Position numbers and translations under genes: made by a program. Under the pieces are notes generated by a model. It was given only the letters and a program-made list of their open reading frames with translations, was not told the origin of the DNA and searched no databases. From contig NC_056754.1 in the NCBI RefSeq assembly GCF_018687715.1, positions 11,255,501 through 11,319,500 on the forward strand: a DNA stretch of 64,000 nucleotides. Direction: 5' to 3'. Below are positions 45,571 through 59,002 of the stretch, piece after piece (position 1 is the stretch's first letter; every line of letters starts with the position of its first letter). This stretch comes from Carya illinoinensis. Taxonomy: Eukaryota > Streptophyta > Magnoliopsida > Fagales > Juglandaceae.

Positions 45571-46410
45571 CAACAATATGAAGCTTTAGCTTGATATAAT
45601 TTTATTATTTAAGAAAAATTCAAATCATAATAGGCTTTCTATTCCAAAAGGACTAGGTAACCACAGATTAGGAGTTTCTGGAGATACTAAGGCTATGTTT
45701 GGATGCTGAGCTGATATCATATTATCTGTAAATAGTAGTAAAAAAGTAGTTAATAGATTGTGAATAGTAGTGAATAACAGCGAAGTGGGCTAAATACAAC
45801 CTAAGGCCTCGTTTGGTTACACAGGCCATCTCATCTTGTCTAATCATTGAAACTTTCACAAACTTTTACACAAAATACAATAAATAAATTAAAATTCTCA
45901 AATACCAAAACAAAACTAATATTAAAAAATTATATTCTAATAATGTTTTATTCAACTTTCATTTCCTCTCATATGTATAACCAAACGATGCCTAAGTCTC
46001 ATATTAATCTAGTAAAATATTATTAATATATATGACTTGACACTCAATGCACTTCTAAGGAATTAGCCAGATGTTAGGAATCACACATTATACCCGTCAC
46101 AAATAATAATTCTTCTCGCAAATAAATCGTTATAAATGCTCATTTTTATTGTTACTACAACAAATACTATTTTTACCTGGGAGAGACTGTGGTCGAAAAA
46201 AGTGTAACCTTGGTAAGAAAAACTATTTTCTCACCAATTTCTTCCGTGGGAGACTTGTGGCATAATATTGGTTAGATAAGCCTCTTTCTCCACCAACACT
46301 ATAAGTCATGGGAAAAAATGTCTTTTTTTTTTTTTTTTTCCCACTACTTTATTGGTGGTGAAATGCACTAGATTTCGCCAAAGATAAGTCCATATCTGAG
46401 CGAGTATTAT
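45571..46410. other. Spacer between retroelements, MITE-bearing
   Basis: It holds the AT-rich MITE at 45803-45996 and a 'ctactacaacaaatac' motif at 46152 with CACTA-like flavour. A shared 'tcgttataaatgctcatttt' motif near 46126 also occurs near 25237. No gene was seen. Confidence 0.5.
45803..45996. mobile_element. AT-rich MITE with 'aggcctcgtttggtta' inverted ends
   Basis: The left tip 'aggcctcgtttggttacaca' is inverted at the right ('tgtataaccaaacgatgcct'). This gives the clearest ends of the family also found at 2183 and 26347. The core is 'aaatacaataaataaatt' and 'attctaataatgttttattc'. Confidence 0.8.
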
Positions 46411-46518
46411 CTAAAAAAAAGTGTTGACGTGGACTATTTTAGGATTCTCTTTGGATTGGGGTGACCTAGGGTTTCATGCACGGTTCCTCCTGCCGCCCCG
46501 TCTGCTTCCTCGGCCGGT

Positions 46519-47810
46519 ATGGCCTTTGATGGTGATGGATCAAATCAGGATAGAAAGGCGGGGAAGAATGTGGGATCTGGGATGGTTGTGGTGTCTGCAT
46601 GGAGTTTTTATGTAGATATCATGGTGTAGAAGCCTCAACCTTTACTAGAGATTGATCTCCCATTTAGAGAGCCATGGTTCAATGATGGTGAAATATTTTT
46701 CCTTTTCTCTAAGATAGAGATCACTAAATTAGTTAACCTTTTCGATTCTCCGTTGTGCTGAAATTTCTTCGTCAAAGGCCCTGTCTGGATCATGTCAAGG
46801 GATTCATTAAAAATTGTTGGAGCTTGAAATCCATGCCAGTGGTGGGAGAATTGAAAAATCATTGTAATATGCTAGTTAGATTGTCAACAGAGGACGATTT
46901 TGTGACTGTGATGGCGAGGGGGAATGCGGATATTCAAGGGTTTTCGTTTCGTATTTTTAATTAGACTCCTGATTTCAATGAAGAGGAGGATTCTCCTTTG
47001 GTCCTTGTGTGGATCTCTTTGCCAGGGCTTCCTCCAAATTATTATCATTCCTTTATTCCTTTATTATCATTCCAAATAAATGCCACAGCTTGTGTTACGA
47101 GACCAGAAGCGGCGAGGATTTGTGTGGAAATGGATGTGTCTAAACCTCTTTGGCATCATTTTTGGTTGTGCCCCCAGGACTCGAGTCGAGTCATTATCAA
47201 GAAGTTGTTTATGAAGTGGTTCCATCGTTTTGTGGATGGTGTCGAAAACAATGTCACCTAGAATCTAAGTGTGGGCCTAAAGAAAAGTCGATGAAGAAAG
47301 GCAAGATGAAGGTACAGCAGGATGGAAAATGGTTGGGGTGAAAAAAGATAATGCGGTTGAGAGTGATCTTGCTAAGGTGAATGCGCGAAAAGCTAGACGG
47401 GAGAAAATCTTGGCTGAATTTCGTAACTGCCTCGGAGGTATGGAATAGAGCTCGAAGGAGGTCCTTTTTGCGAGTGTGAATGGTGAATTGTTTTATAAAC
47501 AACAATTGCACCGTGAACTTGAGTTAGATACCACCTTGTCTATGCGGGAGGACCTAGTGCAAATCGTTAGTGGGTTCGTTCCAAATTTTGAGAACAATTC
47601 TGTGCATTAGGATGTTACCCCTTTGAAGATGAATAAGCCAAATGATCGTTGGTTTGAGCAGTCTGAGCAGGAAGCGGCCCTGGTTGAGTTTGAGGACCTT
47701 AATGAGGGAGTTTTATCTCTTAGAAGTTCTTTAAAAATTATTGATGAAGTATTGGAGTATGAGTTATGTAGAGACGATGATGGACGAGTGGAGGAGGGGG
47801 ACTGAATGCT
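46519..47810 (+). pseudogene. LINE ORF1: DUF4283 and CCHC zinc knuckle
   Basis: The start MAFDGDGSNQDRKAGKN at 46519 is soon broken by stops. DUF4283-like pieces are LVRLSTEDDFVTVMARGNAD and LVLVWISLPGLPPNYY. The zinc knuckle CGWCRKQCHLESKC at about 47235-47276 keeps the C-x2-C-x4-H-x4-C spacing but lies in another frame. ORF1 of plant LINEs is an RNA-binding chaperone; this one is dead. Confidence 0.75.
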
Positions 47811-47997
47811 TGTGTTGGAGAGGCTGCCTGGCCATTTAGTGTCGGATATGGAAGGTGATAAGGATTTGGAAGAGTTGGCTGCTAAATGCTATGATTCGGA
47901 CATTGATGTTTCTATCTCGATTAAAAAACTTCGGGGTGGGAAAAAAAAGCTACTGTAGTTCTTGAAAGGATTACACGTTCTAATAAACATTATTAAT

Positions 47998-50900
47998 TGA
48001 TGCTGATTCTTATTTGGAAAATTAGGGGTATTTGTTCTTCAAGAGCTAGATTGCGGCTTATTTTGAATAAACATAAGCCATCGGTGGTGGCTTTGCTAGA
48101 ACCATTTATTTCCGTTAATAAATGCAAGTGTTGGGCTAAGTGGCTACATTTTCCAAATTTTTGTCATAACAATGAGGCTGGAGGTAAAATATGGTTGTTT
48201 TGGGTTGATGGGATTGATTTTGAGTTGATTTTTGTTATGGATTAGGCTCTTTCTGTTGGTTTTCTTGTGGAGCTACTCAGGTCCTTGCTACTGTTGTGTA
48301 TGCTAGTTGTTTCCAACATTAGTGTCTGCTTCTCTAGAGGTATCTTGGTGAGCTAGTAATGGAGGGGTCTCCTTGGCTTCTGGGAGGAGATTTTAATATT
48401 TTTCAGCCAGTGAATGAGAAGATTGGTGGTAGTTTCCGATCTTCTCGTGCCATTATGGAGTTCAATAATTGTATCCAAGCATGTGGTTTGTTGGATATTC
48501 CTTTGTCTGGGTAGCGATTCTCCTGGTGCAATGGGAGGTTAGGGGGTGGTAGAATTTGGGCTCAGCTTGATAAAATGTTAGTTAACAAGGAATTTTTATC
48601 CTCCTTTGCAGATGGCCGGATGGAATATTTGCGTAGAACATCGTCGGATCATTGTCCGATGATTATTAAGTTACTTCGGGAGAGACGGAGTGGTCCTTGA
48701 ACTTTCCAATTCCAGCGTATGTGGTGTACCCATTCTAAATTTTTGGAAGTGGTTCGTGAGTGCTGGGCGTAGGAGGTAACGGGATGTGCGATGGTGAGGA
48801 TGAGTGGGAAGTTGAAAAAATTAAAACGGGTCCTGAGAAAGTGGAATGTGGAAGTCTATAGCAGGGTGGAGTTGGAGTTAAAAGCGATTGAAGAGAATCT
48901 GATTGCTCTAGAACATAATGTGATTGATAATTTTTCCCAACAAGTTGAGGTTGAGTTACTGTTTTGTAAGCAGAAACATCTTCAAATTTTGCATCGCCAA
49001 GAAATTTTGGGATGCCAAGAATCGAGGATTAAATGGCTTAAGGAAGGTGATTCAAATATGGCGTTCATTCATACGTCGTTAAAATGCAAGAGGAAGAATA
49101 AAACTATTGACCACATTCAACTTGAAGATGTGGGCATTCTTACCTCAACAGATGACGTGCATAGTGGTGCGGTGAATTATTTTCACGAACTGTTGTCAAC
49201 GTCCATGGTTTCGGAGGATGTGGAGGTTATGGAGTTATTAACTCCCTCTATTTCAGACGAGGAGACTTTGTTTTTGTATAGGGCTCCAGTGATGGAGGAA
49301 GTGAAGGAGGCTCTTTGGTCAATTCCTCAAGATAGCAGCCTAGGACTTGATGGGTTTGCGGCAAGTTTTTTTCAGCATGCTTGGGATATTATTAAGGAAG
49401 ATCTGTTGAATATGGCTATTGAATTTTTTGACGGAGTGCCACTATCTACTTTTTTTTTTTTTTTTTTGCACTACAAATATTGTATTGATTTTCAAAGTTG
49501 ATGCTCCGGATAGTTTTGCTAAATTTCGGCCCATAAGTTTGTGCTTAGTGGTGTATAAGGTATTGACAAAAATTATGGTTAATAGATTAGCGCCGTTAAT
49601 GGGCAAATTAATTTCTGAAGAGCAATCGTCATTTCTTAAGGGGCGTAGTATTTTCGATAATATTGTCATTGCATAGGAGTTGGTTCATGGTATAAACAGG
49701 CGAGCTTTGGGGGGAGGGGGAGGGGGATATCATGATTAAGATTGAGATGGCGAAAACTTATGATAGGGTTAATTGGAAGTTTTTGTTGGAAGTCATGAGG
49801 CGTTTGGGTTTTTCAGCAAAATGGAGGGATCTTATTTTCAATTATATTGCTTATCCTATATGTTCTATTATGATAAATGGGATGGTTAAAGGTTTCTTTA
49901 AGCCTTCTCAAGGACTTCGACAGGGGGATCCCTTATCGCCGTATATTTTTATTTTATCTGAAGAGATACTTTCTCATATGATTCGAGTAGAGTTCAACAA
50001 AGGGATTAAGCCATTCAGTCATTTGGGGGCCCGGGGAAAGGGGGGGGGGGGGGGGAGGGGCAATGATTAGTCACTTGTTTTATGCGGTTGACCTTCTTGT
50101 TTTTGCAAATGGTGGAAAGAGTTCAGTTCGGTAGATCATAAAAACGCTGCATTCTTATGAAGCTATCTTAGGTTAGCTTGTAAGTTCTACCAAATCCTCT
50201 ATATTTTTTTCAAAAAAATTTCCTCTTAGTAGGAAAGTTGAGGTGTTTCGGGTTATAGGGTTTGTGGAGGGGAAATGGCCTTGTAATTGTCTTAGAGTCC
50301 TATTGCACGTGGGGCTGCTTACTATCCGTTTATTTGATCCTTTACTTCTCAAGGTGTAGAAAACACTTGCAGGCTAGAAGAGTAAGCTCTTGTTCTTCGG
50401 AGGAAAAATTATTCTTATCAAACATGTTCTATGTAGCATGCACATTCAAATATTATCTGTACTAAACCCTCCTAAGGGTGTTTATAAGGCTTCAATTTCC
50501 ATTTTCTCTAATTTTCTTTGGGGTGTTGGGGAGGAGGTAAGGAAACGAAAATGGGTTGCTTGGAGTAGAATTTGTTTGCAGGTGGAAGAGGGTGGTTTGG
50601 GCATTTGGGATCTCTCAGAGGTGCAATCTTCTTTATTTATGAAATTTGCTTGGAAATTACTTGTGGGGAACTCTTTATGGGCAGAATTTCTTCGGCAAAA
50701 AATATGTTGGTGACGCTCATCTGGCCTCAGTATGTAATCAGCGGGGTACTAAATTTTGGAAGGGGGTTATGGCTACGCTTCCTTTGCTGATTATGAAATC
50801 AAAGTACTTGGTTCGTTGTGGGGAGATCAACTTTTGGTATGATAATTGGTTGGGGGATGGACCGTTGGTAGAAACTATAGAGGTGAGGGGAGTTCCGTCG

Positions 50901-51155
50901 TTGCAAGTCCATTCGGTTTTTGTGCATGCTAGATGGGATGAAGGGTAGTTACGTGAGCTTGTTCCAGCATAAAGTGTTAGTAAAATTATATCATCCCAAG
51001 TAAAGGTGAGAATGGGCAGGGATATCCTAATCTGGGTGCCGAAATCGGATGGAATTTTTAGCACCAAATTGACATGGGAGATTATTCATAGAAGACGAAA
51101 CATTTGCCCTTGGAAGAAGTGGCTTTGGCATAAACATGTTCCTAAAAAGATATCT
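47998..51155 (+). pseudogene. LINE ORF2, decayed and 3'-truncated
   Basis: Endonuclease pieces are MLILIWKIRGICSSRARLRL and LLGGDFNIF-like sequence near 48380. The RT includes FRPISLCLVVYKVLTKIMVN, KTYDRVNWKFLLEVMRRLGF and GLRQGDPLSPYIFILSEEIL. The catalytic FADD has become VDLLVFAN near 50086. A T-run (49450) and two G-rich runs (49707-49728 and 50038-50057) disrupt the frame. It ends in KKWLWHKHVPKKIS. Confidence 0.85.
50038..50057 (+). repeat. Long G-run inside LINE ORF2
   Basis: About 16 consecutive G followed by A and four more G. A second G-rich run ('ggggggagggggaggggga') is at 49708. Both lie in RT-coding sequence and could form G-quadruplexes or be assembly-sensitive. Confidence 0.8.
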
Positions 51156-53460
51156 TGTGACGCCTCCAAATCCCCACGCCCGAACACGGGGAAATCGAGA
51201 CGTCCGGATGGTGACAACCCAGGTCACCATCCCATCGACGGGTGCCAAGTGTGTGCAAAGGCAACAAATGTGCAAAAGGAAATGCAGCGGATAACGAAAG
51301 TCATATAACTAAGTACCAGAATTTTTTTCTTAATGTAATACAAGCTGTTTAAAACATACGTAAATAAAATATTACAAAAACCCAAATACAGTTTTAAACA
51401 AATATAAAACATATCATCAGCAACCCGGCGGAGCCGCATCCTCGGGCTCAGCCTCCTCCTCCTCATCCTCATCACCTGCACCAAAAGCTACGGAACCACA
51501 AATGGTTCCGCAGGTAAGTAAACCCAAACGCTACCAGATAAAAACACATAGGACTCAAACAATATGCATGAAACATGCCCAATGCACAAAGCCCATAAAA
51601 CATAATTTTTTTCCACACACGCCAAAAATCCCATTTGGCCCAAAAACATATCCTTTCCGAAAAACACGCCAAAAGTCACATTTGGCCGCCAAAAGTCCAT
51701 TTGGCCCAATATCTCGCCAGAAGTCTATCTGGCCCACGCCAAAAGTCCCATTTGGCCTCACAAACCATTATCCAATTTTAACCGTATACACCATGACCTC
51801 CCCTAGGGGTCATCCGCACACTCTGGCTCCAGTGTCACACCGTAGAGTACCACCACGCATGTGACACCTGACGAGCGATGCCCAGTTCCGCGCCCCGCGC
51901 GTTCGTAGCCAAGCATCCTCTAACCCTCGCCAGCGAAGGGCTACGGAGTCGGTGAGTAGGGCGATGCCCGGTTCCGCGCCCGGCGCGTTCGTAGCCAAGC
52001 ATCCCCTAGCCCCGCTCCCGTCATCGCTCTCGACAACTCAGGGGACATCACTCAGTTTATTCCGCTCCCGAGTGACCAGAGGAGCTCCACCGAGATAATA
52101 ACCCATCCCGGCTTGGGCTCGTGATACACACGCACCCGCAATACACTTACGCCAATACACAGGCTTTTCACATAAATCCACAAACACACGTGCATGCACC
52201 ATGTAATGCCATAACAATGCATAATAAAATAATCCAACAATCATAAATCAAATAAACAGGCAACTCCGTCCTCCATCCATCCGACCCCCGAAACTCCTCG
52301 GACTCAGTCCGGAATCAACAACCATCAACAGTAAATAATTGAATGAGCAATATATATTAAAATCTGAAAATAGAGTTTGGAAAATACTTACAGCGCTATA
52401 TGGCAATTTTAGAAAACAAGCGGCGTTGCAAACGGCGGAGGAAAAGCAACGTAACAGTGTAATTTACACTGTTGCCGTGGGTAATAAATTACCCACTTTC
52501 GAACGAGGACAAACCAAAGCTCGGGATTGATAGGGAAGGGTCTTGAGATATTTATGAAGCTAAAGGAAACGAGTTTTGGCCGTGGGTGGTGGTGGAAACG
52601 GCGGTCGAAGGCCAAAAAGGGGCTGAACGGAGATGAGCTCGTGGGAGCTACTCCGGAAACGGATCGGGGCCGAAATTAGGTGAGTTAGGTCGGCAAGAGG
52701 TAGGGGAAGAAGCTGTGAAGAGATGGTGGCCGGAGGTGGTGCGACGGCGCCAGAATCGGTGAAAAACCGTGTGGCTTCAAAGGGCTTTTCCGGCCAAACG
52801 GCCGGCCGGATGGGGGAGATATTTGGTGGGAAGGTGCGCCGGAGGGAGGGGGTTCGAACGAGACTGGCGGCGAGCCAAACGGTGGCCGGACGGTGGTGGT
52901 CTGGGCTGAAGAAGATTCCGGCGACAGGGGCAAAAACAGAGCAGGTGCAGCGACTTCCGGCGGCTCTCGAAAGCTAACGGCTGGTCCAATGGCTCTGAAA
53001 ATTGGTGAGGATGATCTATGGTGGAAGGGGAAGAGAATGGTGGTGACGGTGCATCAAACGGTGGCCGGACGGCGGAGAACCGGCCGGTCAAAGGGGCAGC
53101 GACGGGATGGATAAATGAGAGAAAAACGCACGGGGGGGGAGGGGTCGACGCACGGGAAGAAAAGTAGGAGAAGAAAAAGAAAAAAGAAAAAAAAAAGAAA
53201 GAAGAAGAAAAAGGAAAGAGAAAAAGGAAAAAGAAAAAAGATGTGAAAAGAAATGAGGTCCAATCCTCACTCCGGGAAAACAAAACAAACTGCCGAAAAG
53301 AGATTAAAAACCACAAAACAACTAAAAGAAATAAAACACAACATCAAGTAAATTAAAAACCAATTTTAAAACGCATGTAAATTAAAATAATAAACTAATA
53401 TATTAATTAAAATAAAAACAACTATTTCAGCGAAAATACACTCAAAAGCGGGTCGTCACA
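51156..53460 (-). repeat. LARD LTR 1 (leftmost)
   Basis: 2,305 bp, ending at the LINE junction. It carries a five-fold 'gccaaaagtcccatttggcc' motif (about 51630-51760), two copies of a ~50-bp unit with 'gcgcgttcgtagccaagcat' (51884-51935 and 51961-52011), and a purine-rich tract (53155-53250). Relative to LTR 2, all differences I could see lie in the first ~150 bases. Confidence 0.9.
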
Positions 53461-53473
53461 TCCTCCCCTCCTT
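53461..53473 (-). other. LARD polypurine tract, unit 1
   Basis: 'tcctcccctcctt' on the plus strand sits directly against the LTR edge at 53460. Its complement is the purine primer for plus-strand synthesis. The identical tract is at 58990-59002. Confidence 0.85.
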
Positions 53474-56307
53474 AAAAACAAATTTCGTCTTCGAAATTTG
53501 CAAGATCAACCATCAGCGCCAAGCAGAATACAATATACAACTCAGATTATACTTTAAGAAAATGATACCATCAACCAATTCCACATAAGTATGAATAAAG
53601 CTCTCCCCAAATATACTCCTATAAGCAATTCCATCACATTTGCACTAATCTCCCAGAGACGCATCACGTCTAGAACTTTTAAAGTGGCCACATAAACAGA
53701 AATCACTACATCCACAAGAATTTCAAAACCGCACCCAAGTAAATTCCAACAATTAGTATCTTTCCACAATAAACTGTGTTAACCTCAATCAGCTCCTGTG
53801 TTATAACCTCCAAACCTTCATTATACACTCTCTTGGTAACCTAATAATCACTTCCAAAATAAACCATCAATCAACATAATTTGTACAACCAAATGATTAA
53901 CTTCTTACTAAAACTTCAAGTCATCACTAATTTTTCAAAATCAGCACAAGATTTAAACACCTAATTATCTCCAAAATATCACGCTTCCGTGCGCACTCTG
54001 ATAACTCGCCAAAATGTAAAAAGACTATATCCTCATAAATTAACACCCTTGAGTACAAGCTAACTCTAACACCTGGAAGCAAGAAAATCCTTTACCACAC
54101 TTTGATAGAAAATAAAATCTCCCAAAATCATGAATCATCACTCCTATCCCTCAATTATCTCTAGCTACCTTAATCAAATCAAAATCATCCCCTAAATTCT
54201 GAATATCGTCTAAATTTAGAGATGACTAAACACACTACGAACCACGATTGAATTCACCATAACCTTAATGAACTCTTCTTGAAAACTCACTTACCTACTT
54301 CCATTCCCATAATCCTAGTAGTAGCACGACTATTTCCTTCAATTGCATACAAAATTAAATCTCAAGATAGGCCATGCTGTACATATCTCCAATCCATCAA
54401 AACTATTGCACTACCCTCCTAACTCCTACTGCTTATTACCTCACGTACCTGTTTAGGCTAATCACCGTTGATCCCCAAGCTTCCACTTTCAAGATTTTAT
54501 TATCCACTACACATTGCGACCCAACAATCTCTCAAGTTAAATAAAAAAATCTATAATTCTCCCAACTGGACACTCAAAACTCCGAAGGAAAGTATAGCCT
54601 CAAATTTAAATTCCTGTGTGACCTCAAGTCACAATTAATTCTTGAAGATAGTCTCAACAATAAATGCCAACCATCACTCCAATTGGTAACCCACTTTAAC
54701 TGTACACTCCGATCAACTCACCAAGAACTCGAAGTTAAAATCTATTGAATTTAATACTATCACATCTAACCCACTTCAGTACTCACCAAAGCCACTTCTC
54801 TCAAGCCAAAAAACTAGGATTTGTACTCTCCGAAATCCATAAACCCTCACCACCACTATAAATGGATCTCATGTACCCTTAGCTAAGATCAATAATCATT
54901 CTAACGTATAAGTGATCCATCACTTCCATTTCCAACATCCGTACCTTATCCTCCAAAATAAACAAAATTTCATTTCTCAAAACCTGCATCATCTATTATC
55001 CTCAACTCGGTATGAATCAATCTTAAAACTTGTCACTATAACCTCGAGCTATAACAATTATTGCCAACCCACATTCCATTGAGTAACACGCTTCGACTGA
55101 ACGCTCCAATCGATTCACCACTATCACGTGTCAATCTCATACGTCCTTAGCCGAAACCAATATTCATTCCAACGTACAAGTAATCCATTACTACTATTTC
55201 CATCATCTGGACTTATATCCGCAAATCAACATGAATAATTCCTATATCTGCTTAACTTATACCCTTAACATCAGCAAATAGTTATCGCTCAAAGCTTTGT
55301 ACTGAAAATGACCTTAAACCTGCTAATAATCCGTTCCCAAAAGTCTCAAGAACATAAGGTCTCAACTTCAATCGAATTCAATGCCAACAATTAAACTATT
55401 GCTTCCAAAACCTCAATGGATCTATATCTTCCGAACCGACAAAAATCATTTCCTAAAATCGATTACTACAACCTCGAGTTAACAATAGTCATTTTCTGAA
55501 CTAAGTCAATATCTACAATCCTCAAAGAAGTATATGAGCTAAATCATTACCTTCCATTCTCAAAGAAATGTACCCCAGAAAAATTTCATATTATTAACTA
55601 AACTCTGATCAACCCCATTTTAATGGTTGCAAACTAATCACTCTCCAGAGTGGATCAAGCTAGCACCCCAAGTCTGTAAAATTAAGAACTCAACTCTTAT
55701 TATAAATTGGTCCTTCAACTTTGCAATTCTAAAACCTTTAATCAAATAAGAATCATCTTCCGGAACTTCTAAGATCAAGGAACTTACATCCCATAATAGA
55801 ACAATCGACTCCCAAATCTTTCAAATTCTAAAACATTAATAGATAATAAATCATTTTCTGAAATTCTCAAGATTGGTGGTTTTAATCCAAATCATTCACC
55901 TTAAAAGCTTGTAAAATCTAAAGCCCCAATTGCCACCAAATTGCTCATCCGAATCAGCGAAATTCAAAACTTGAAATTTAATTATTTCCCCCAAAGCTTG
56001 TCGAACCTAAAACCTTAATTACCAAAATCTTATTTCCTAAAATCTATAAGGCCTCAAACCTTAGATAAAATTATCTTAAACCAATCCTTAAAGTTCGTTG
56101 AACCTACACTCTCCTATTCTATAGCTTCATTAAATAAATTCTACAAAACCTAAGACCTCAACCATCTTAAGCGACTTAAAGCTAACTCCCCTCCTTAGTT
56201 GCAACTTACATTCCTACTCCCAAGAAATTGCCTGATCCATGTCGTTCCCTTCTAGCCACAATATTATGAAAGTAACCCACCTTTATAAAATTCAACCCTA
56301 CTTCACT

Positions 56308-56353
<46 letters not shown>

Positions 56354-56670
56354 CAACGACATTCTCAATAGTACCGTCCTCCTGCCATAGCACAATCCTC
56401 AATCCCACTTTAACTCCGGACAAAACAAAACAAAACAACTTAAAACAAAATAAATAAAACAAATAAACAACATCCTTGCAATTCAAATAAAATCAAATCA
56501 AACCAAACCAAATCAAATGGAATTAAATAAAATAAATTCAAATCAGATAAAATCGAATCAAATAAAGAAAAACAATTCAACTTAAATAAATTAAAATAAT
56601 TTTAACACCAGCTTTTAAAACTTTCTGGTACTCCACCTATGGGACGCATGGTTTTACCCAGAGCCGAACC
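53474..56670. other. LARD internal region, unit 1 (non-coding)
   Basis: 3.2 kb, A/C-rich on the plus strand and almost G-poor, without coding frames. It ends in a 42-base T-run (56310-56351) and an AAATC/AAATA-rich stretch (56420-56600). The copy at 59003-62187 is nearly identical. Confidence 0.85.
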
Positions 56671-56682
56671 GCTCTGATACCA
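56671..56682 (-). other. LARD primer-binding site, unit 1
   Basis: 'gctctgatacca' on the plus strand is an exact complement of TGGTATCAGAGC, the initiator-Met tRNA site. It lies two bases from the LTR edge. It is repeated at 62188-62199. Confidence 0.9.
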
Positions 56683-56684
56683 CC

Positions 56685-58989
56685 TGTGACGCCCCCAAAT
56701 CTCCACGCCCGAACACGGGGAAATCGAGACATCCGGATGGTGACAACCCGGGTCACCATCCCATCGACGGGTGCCAAGTGTGTGCAAAGGCAACAAATGT
56801 GCAAAAGGAAACGCAGCGGATAACGAAAGTCATATAACTAAGTACCAGAATTTTTTTCTTAATGTAATACAAGCTGTTTAAAACATACGTAAATAAAATA
56901 TTACAAAAACCCAAATACAGTTTTAAACAAATATAAAACATATCATCAGCAACCCGGCGGAGCCGCATCCTCGGGCTCAGCCTCCTCCTCCTCATCCTCA
57001 TCACCTGCACCAAAAGCTACGGAACCACAAATGGTTCCGCAGGTAAGTAAACCCAAACGCTACCAGATAAAAACACATAGGACTCAAACAATATGCATGA
57101 AACATGCCCAATGCACAAAGCCCATAAAACATAATTTTTTTCCACACACGCCAAAAATCCCATTTGGCCCAAAAACATATCCTTTCCGAAAAACACGCCA
57201 AAAGTCACATTTGGCCGCCAAAAGTCCATTTGGCCCAATATCTCGCCAGAAGTCTATCTGGCCCACGCCAAAAGTCCCATTTGGCCTCACAAACCATTAT
57301 CCAATTTTAACCGTATACACCATGACCTCCCCTAGGGGTCATCCGCACACTCTGGCTCCAGTGTCACACCGTAGAGTACCACCACGCATGTGACACCTGA
57401 CGAGCGATGCCCAGTTCCGCGCCCCGCGCGTTCGTAGCCAAGCATCCTCTAACCCTCGCCAGCGAAGGGCTACGGAGTCGGTGAGTAGGGCGATGCCCGG
57501 TTCCGCGCCCGGCGCGTTCGTAGCCAAGCATCCCCTAGCCCCGCTCCCGTCATCGCTCTCGACAACTCAGGGGACATCACTCAGTTTATTCCGCTCCCGA
57601 GTGACCAGAGGAGCTCCACCGAGATAATAACCCATCCCGGCTTGGGCTCGTGATACACACGCACCCGCAATACACTTACGCCAATACACAGGCTTTTCAC
57701 ATAAATCCACAAACACACGTGCATGCACCATGTAATGCCATAACAATGCATAATAAAATAATCCAACAATCATAAATCAAATAAACAGGCAACTCCGTCC
57801 TCCATCCATCCGACCCCCGAAACTCCTCGGACTCAGTCCGGAATCAACAACCATCAACAGTAAATAATTGAATGAGCAATATATATTAAAATCTGAAAAT
57901 AGAGTTTGGAAAATACTTACAGCGCTATATGGCAATTTTAGAAAACAAGCGGCGTTGCAAACGGCGGAGGAAAAGCAACGTAACAGTGTAATTTACACTG
58001 TTGCCGTGGGTAATAAATTACCCACTTTCGAACGAGGACAAACCAAAGCTCGGGATTGATAGGGAAGGGTCTTGAGATATTTATGAAGCTAAAGGAAACG
58101 AGTTTTGGCCGTGGGTGGTGGTGGAAACGGCGGTCGAAGGCCAAAAAGGGGCTGAACGGAGATGAGCTCGTGGGAGCTACTCCGGAAACGGATCGGGGCC
58201 GAAATTAGGTGAGTTAGGTCGGCAAGAGGTAGGGGAAGAAGCTGTGAAGAGATGGTGGCCGGAGGTGGTGCGACGGCGCCAGAATCGGTGAAAAACCGTG
58301 TGGCTTCAAAGGGCTTTTCCGGCCAAACGGCCGGCCGGATGGGGGAGATATTTGGTGGGAAGGTGCGCCGGAGGGAGGGGGTTCGAACGAGACTGGCGGC
58401 GAGCCAAACGGTGGCCGGACGGTGGTGGTCTGGGCTGAAGAAGATTCCGGCGACAGGGGCAAAAACAGAGCAGGTGCAGCGACTTCCGGCGGCTCTCGAA
58501 AGCTAACGGCTGGTCCAATGGCTCTGAAAATTGGTGAGGATGATCTATGGTGGAAGGGGAAGAGAATGGTGGTGACGGTGCATCAAACGGTGGCCGGACG
58601 GCGGAGAACCGGCCGGTCAAAGGGGCAGCGACGGGATGGATAAATGAGAGAAAAACGCACGGGGGGGGAGGGGTCGACGCACGGGAAGAAAAGTAGGAGA
58701 AGAAAAAGAAAAAAGAAAAAAAAAAGAAAGAAGAAGAAAAAGGAAAGAGAAAAAGGAAAAAGAAAAAAGATGTGAAAAGAAATGAGGTCCAATCCTCACT
58801 CCGGGAAAACAAAACAAACTGCCGAAAAGAGATTAAAAACCACAAAACAACTAAAAGAAATAAAACACAACATCAAGTAAATTAAAAACCAATTTTAAAA
58901 CGCATGTAAATTAAAATAATAAACTAATATATTAATTAAAATAAAAACAACTATTTCAGCGAAAATACACTCAAAAGCGGGTCGTCACA
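56685..58989 (-). repeat. LARD LTR 2 (central, shared by both units)
   Basis: 2,305 bp. It serves as the 5' LTR for unit 1 and the 3' LTR for unit 2. Confidence 0.9.
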
Positions 58990-59002
58990 TCCTCCCCTCC
59001 TT

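Larger units (their letters stand above)
46410..51155 (+). mobile_element. Second L1-type LINE with ORF1 and ORF2, heavily decayed, 3' end cut by an LTR element
   Basis: ORF1 comes first (DUF4283 and zinc knuckle), then ORF2 from about 47998 (endonuclease, RT, zinc-binding region). The sequence stops at 51155 in the middle of the zf-RVT segment (WKKWLWHKHVPKKIS), where the gypsy-derived LTR begins. The 3' part is beyond the window. Many stops and frameshifts show it is much older than the LINE at 26600. Confidence 0.85.

Noticed and set aside
46152..46330. CACTA transposon end near 'ctactacaacaaatac'
   Set aside because: Only a weak match to the canonical CACTACAA tip, and no inverted partner or 3-bp duplication was found.
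51502..51864. 120-codon plus frame repeated at 57031 and 62548
   Set aside because: It sits within the LTR over the 'gccaaaagtcccatttggcc' repeats. Repetition reflects LTR copies, not coding constraint.
52777..53316. 179-codon minus frame (and its copy at 58306-58845)
   Set aside because: It lies in a purine-rich, low-complexity part of the LTR. The poly-Phe/Ser/Pro composition matches no protein, and duplication comes from the LTR copies.
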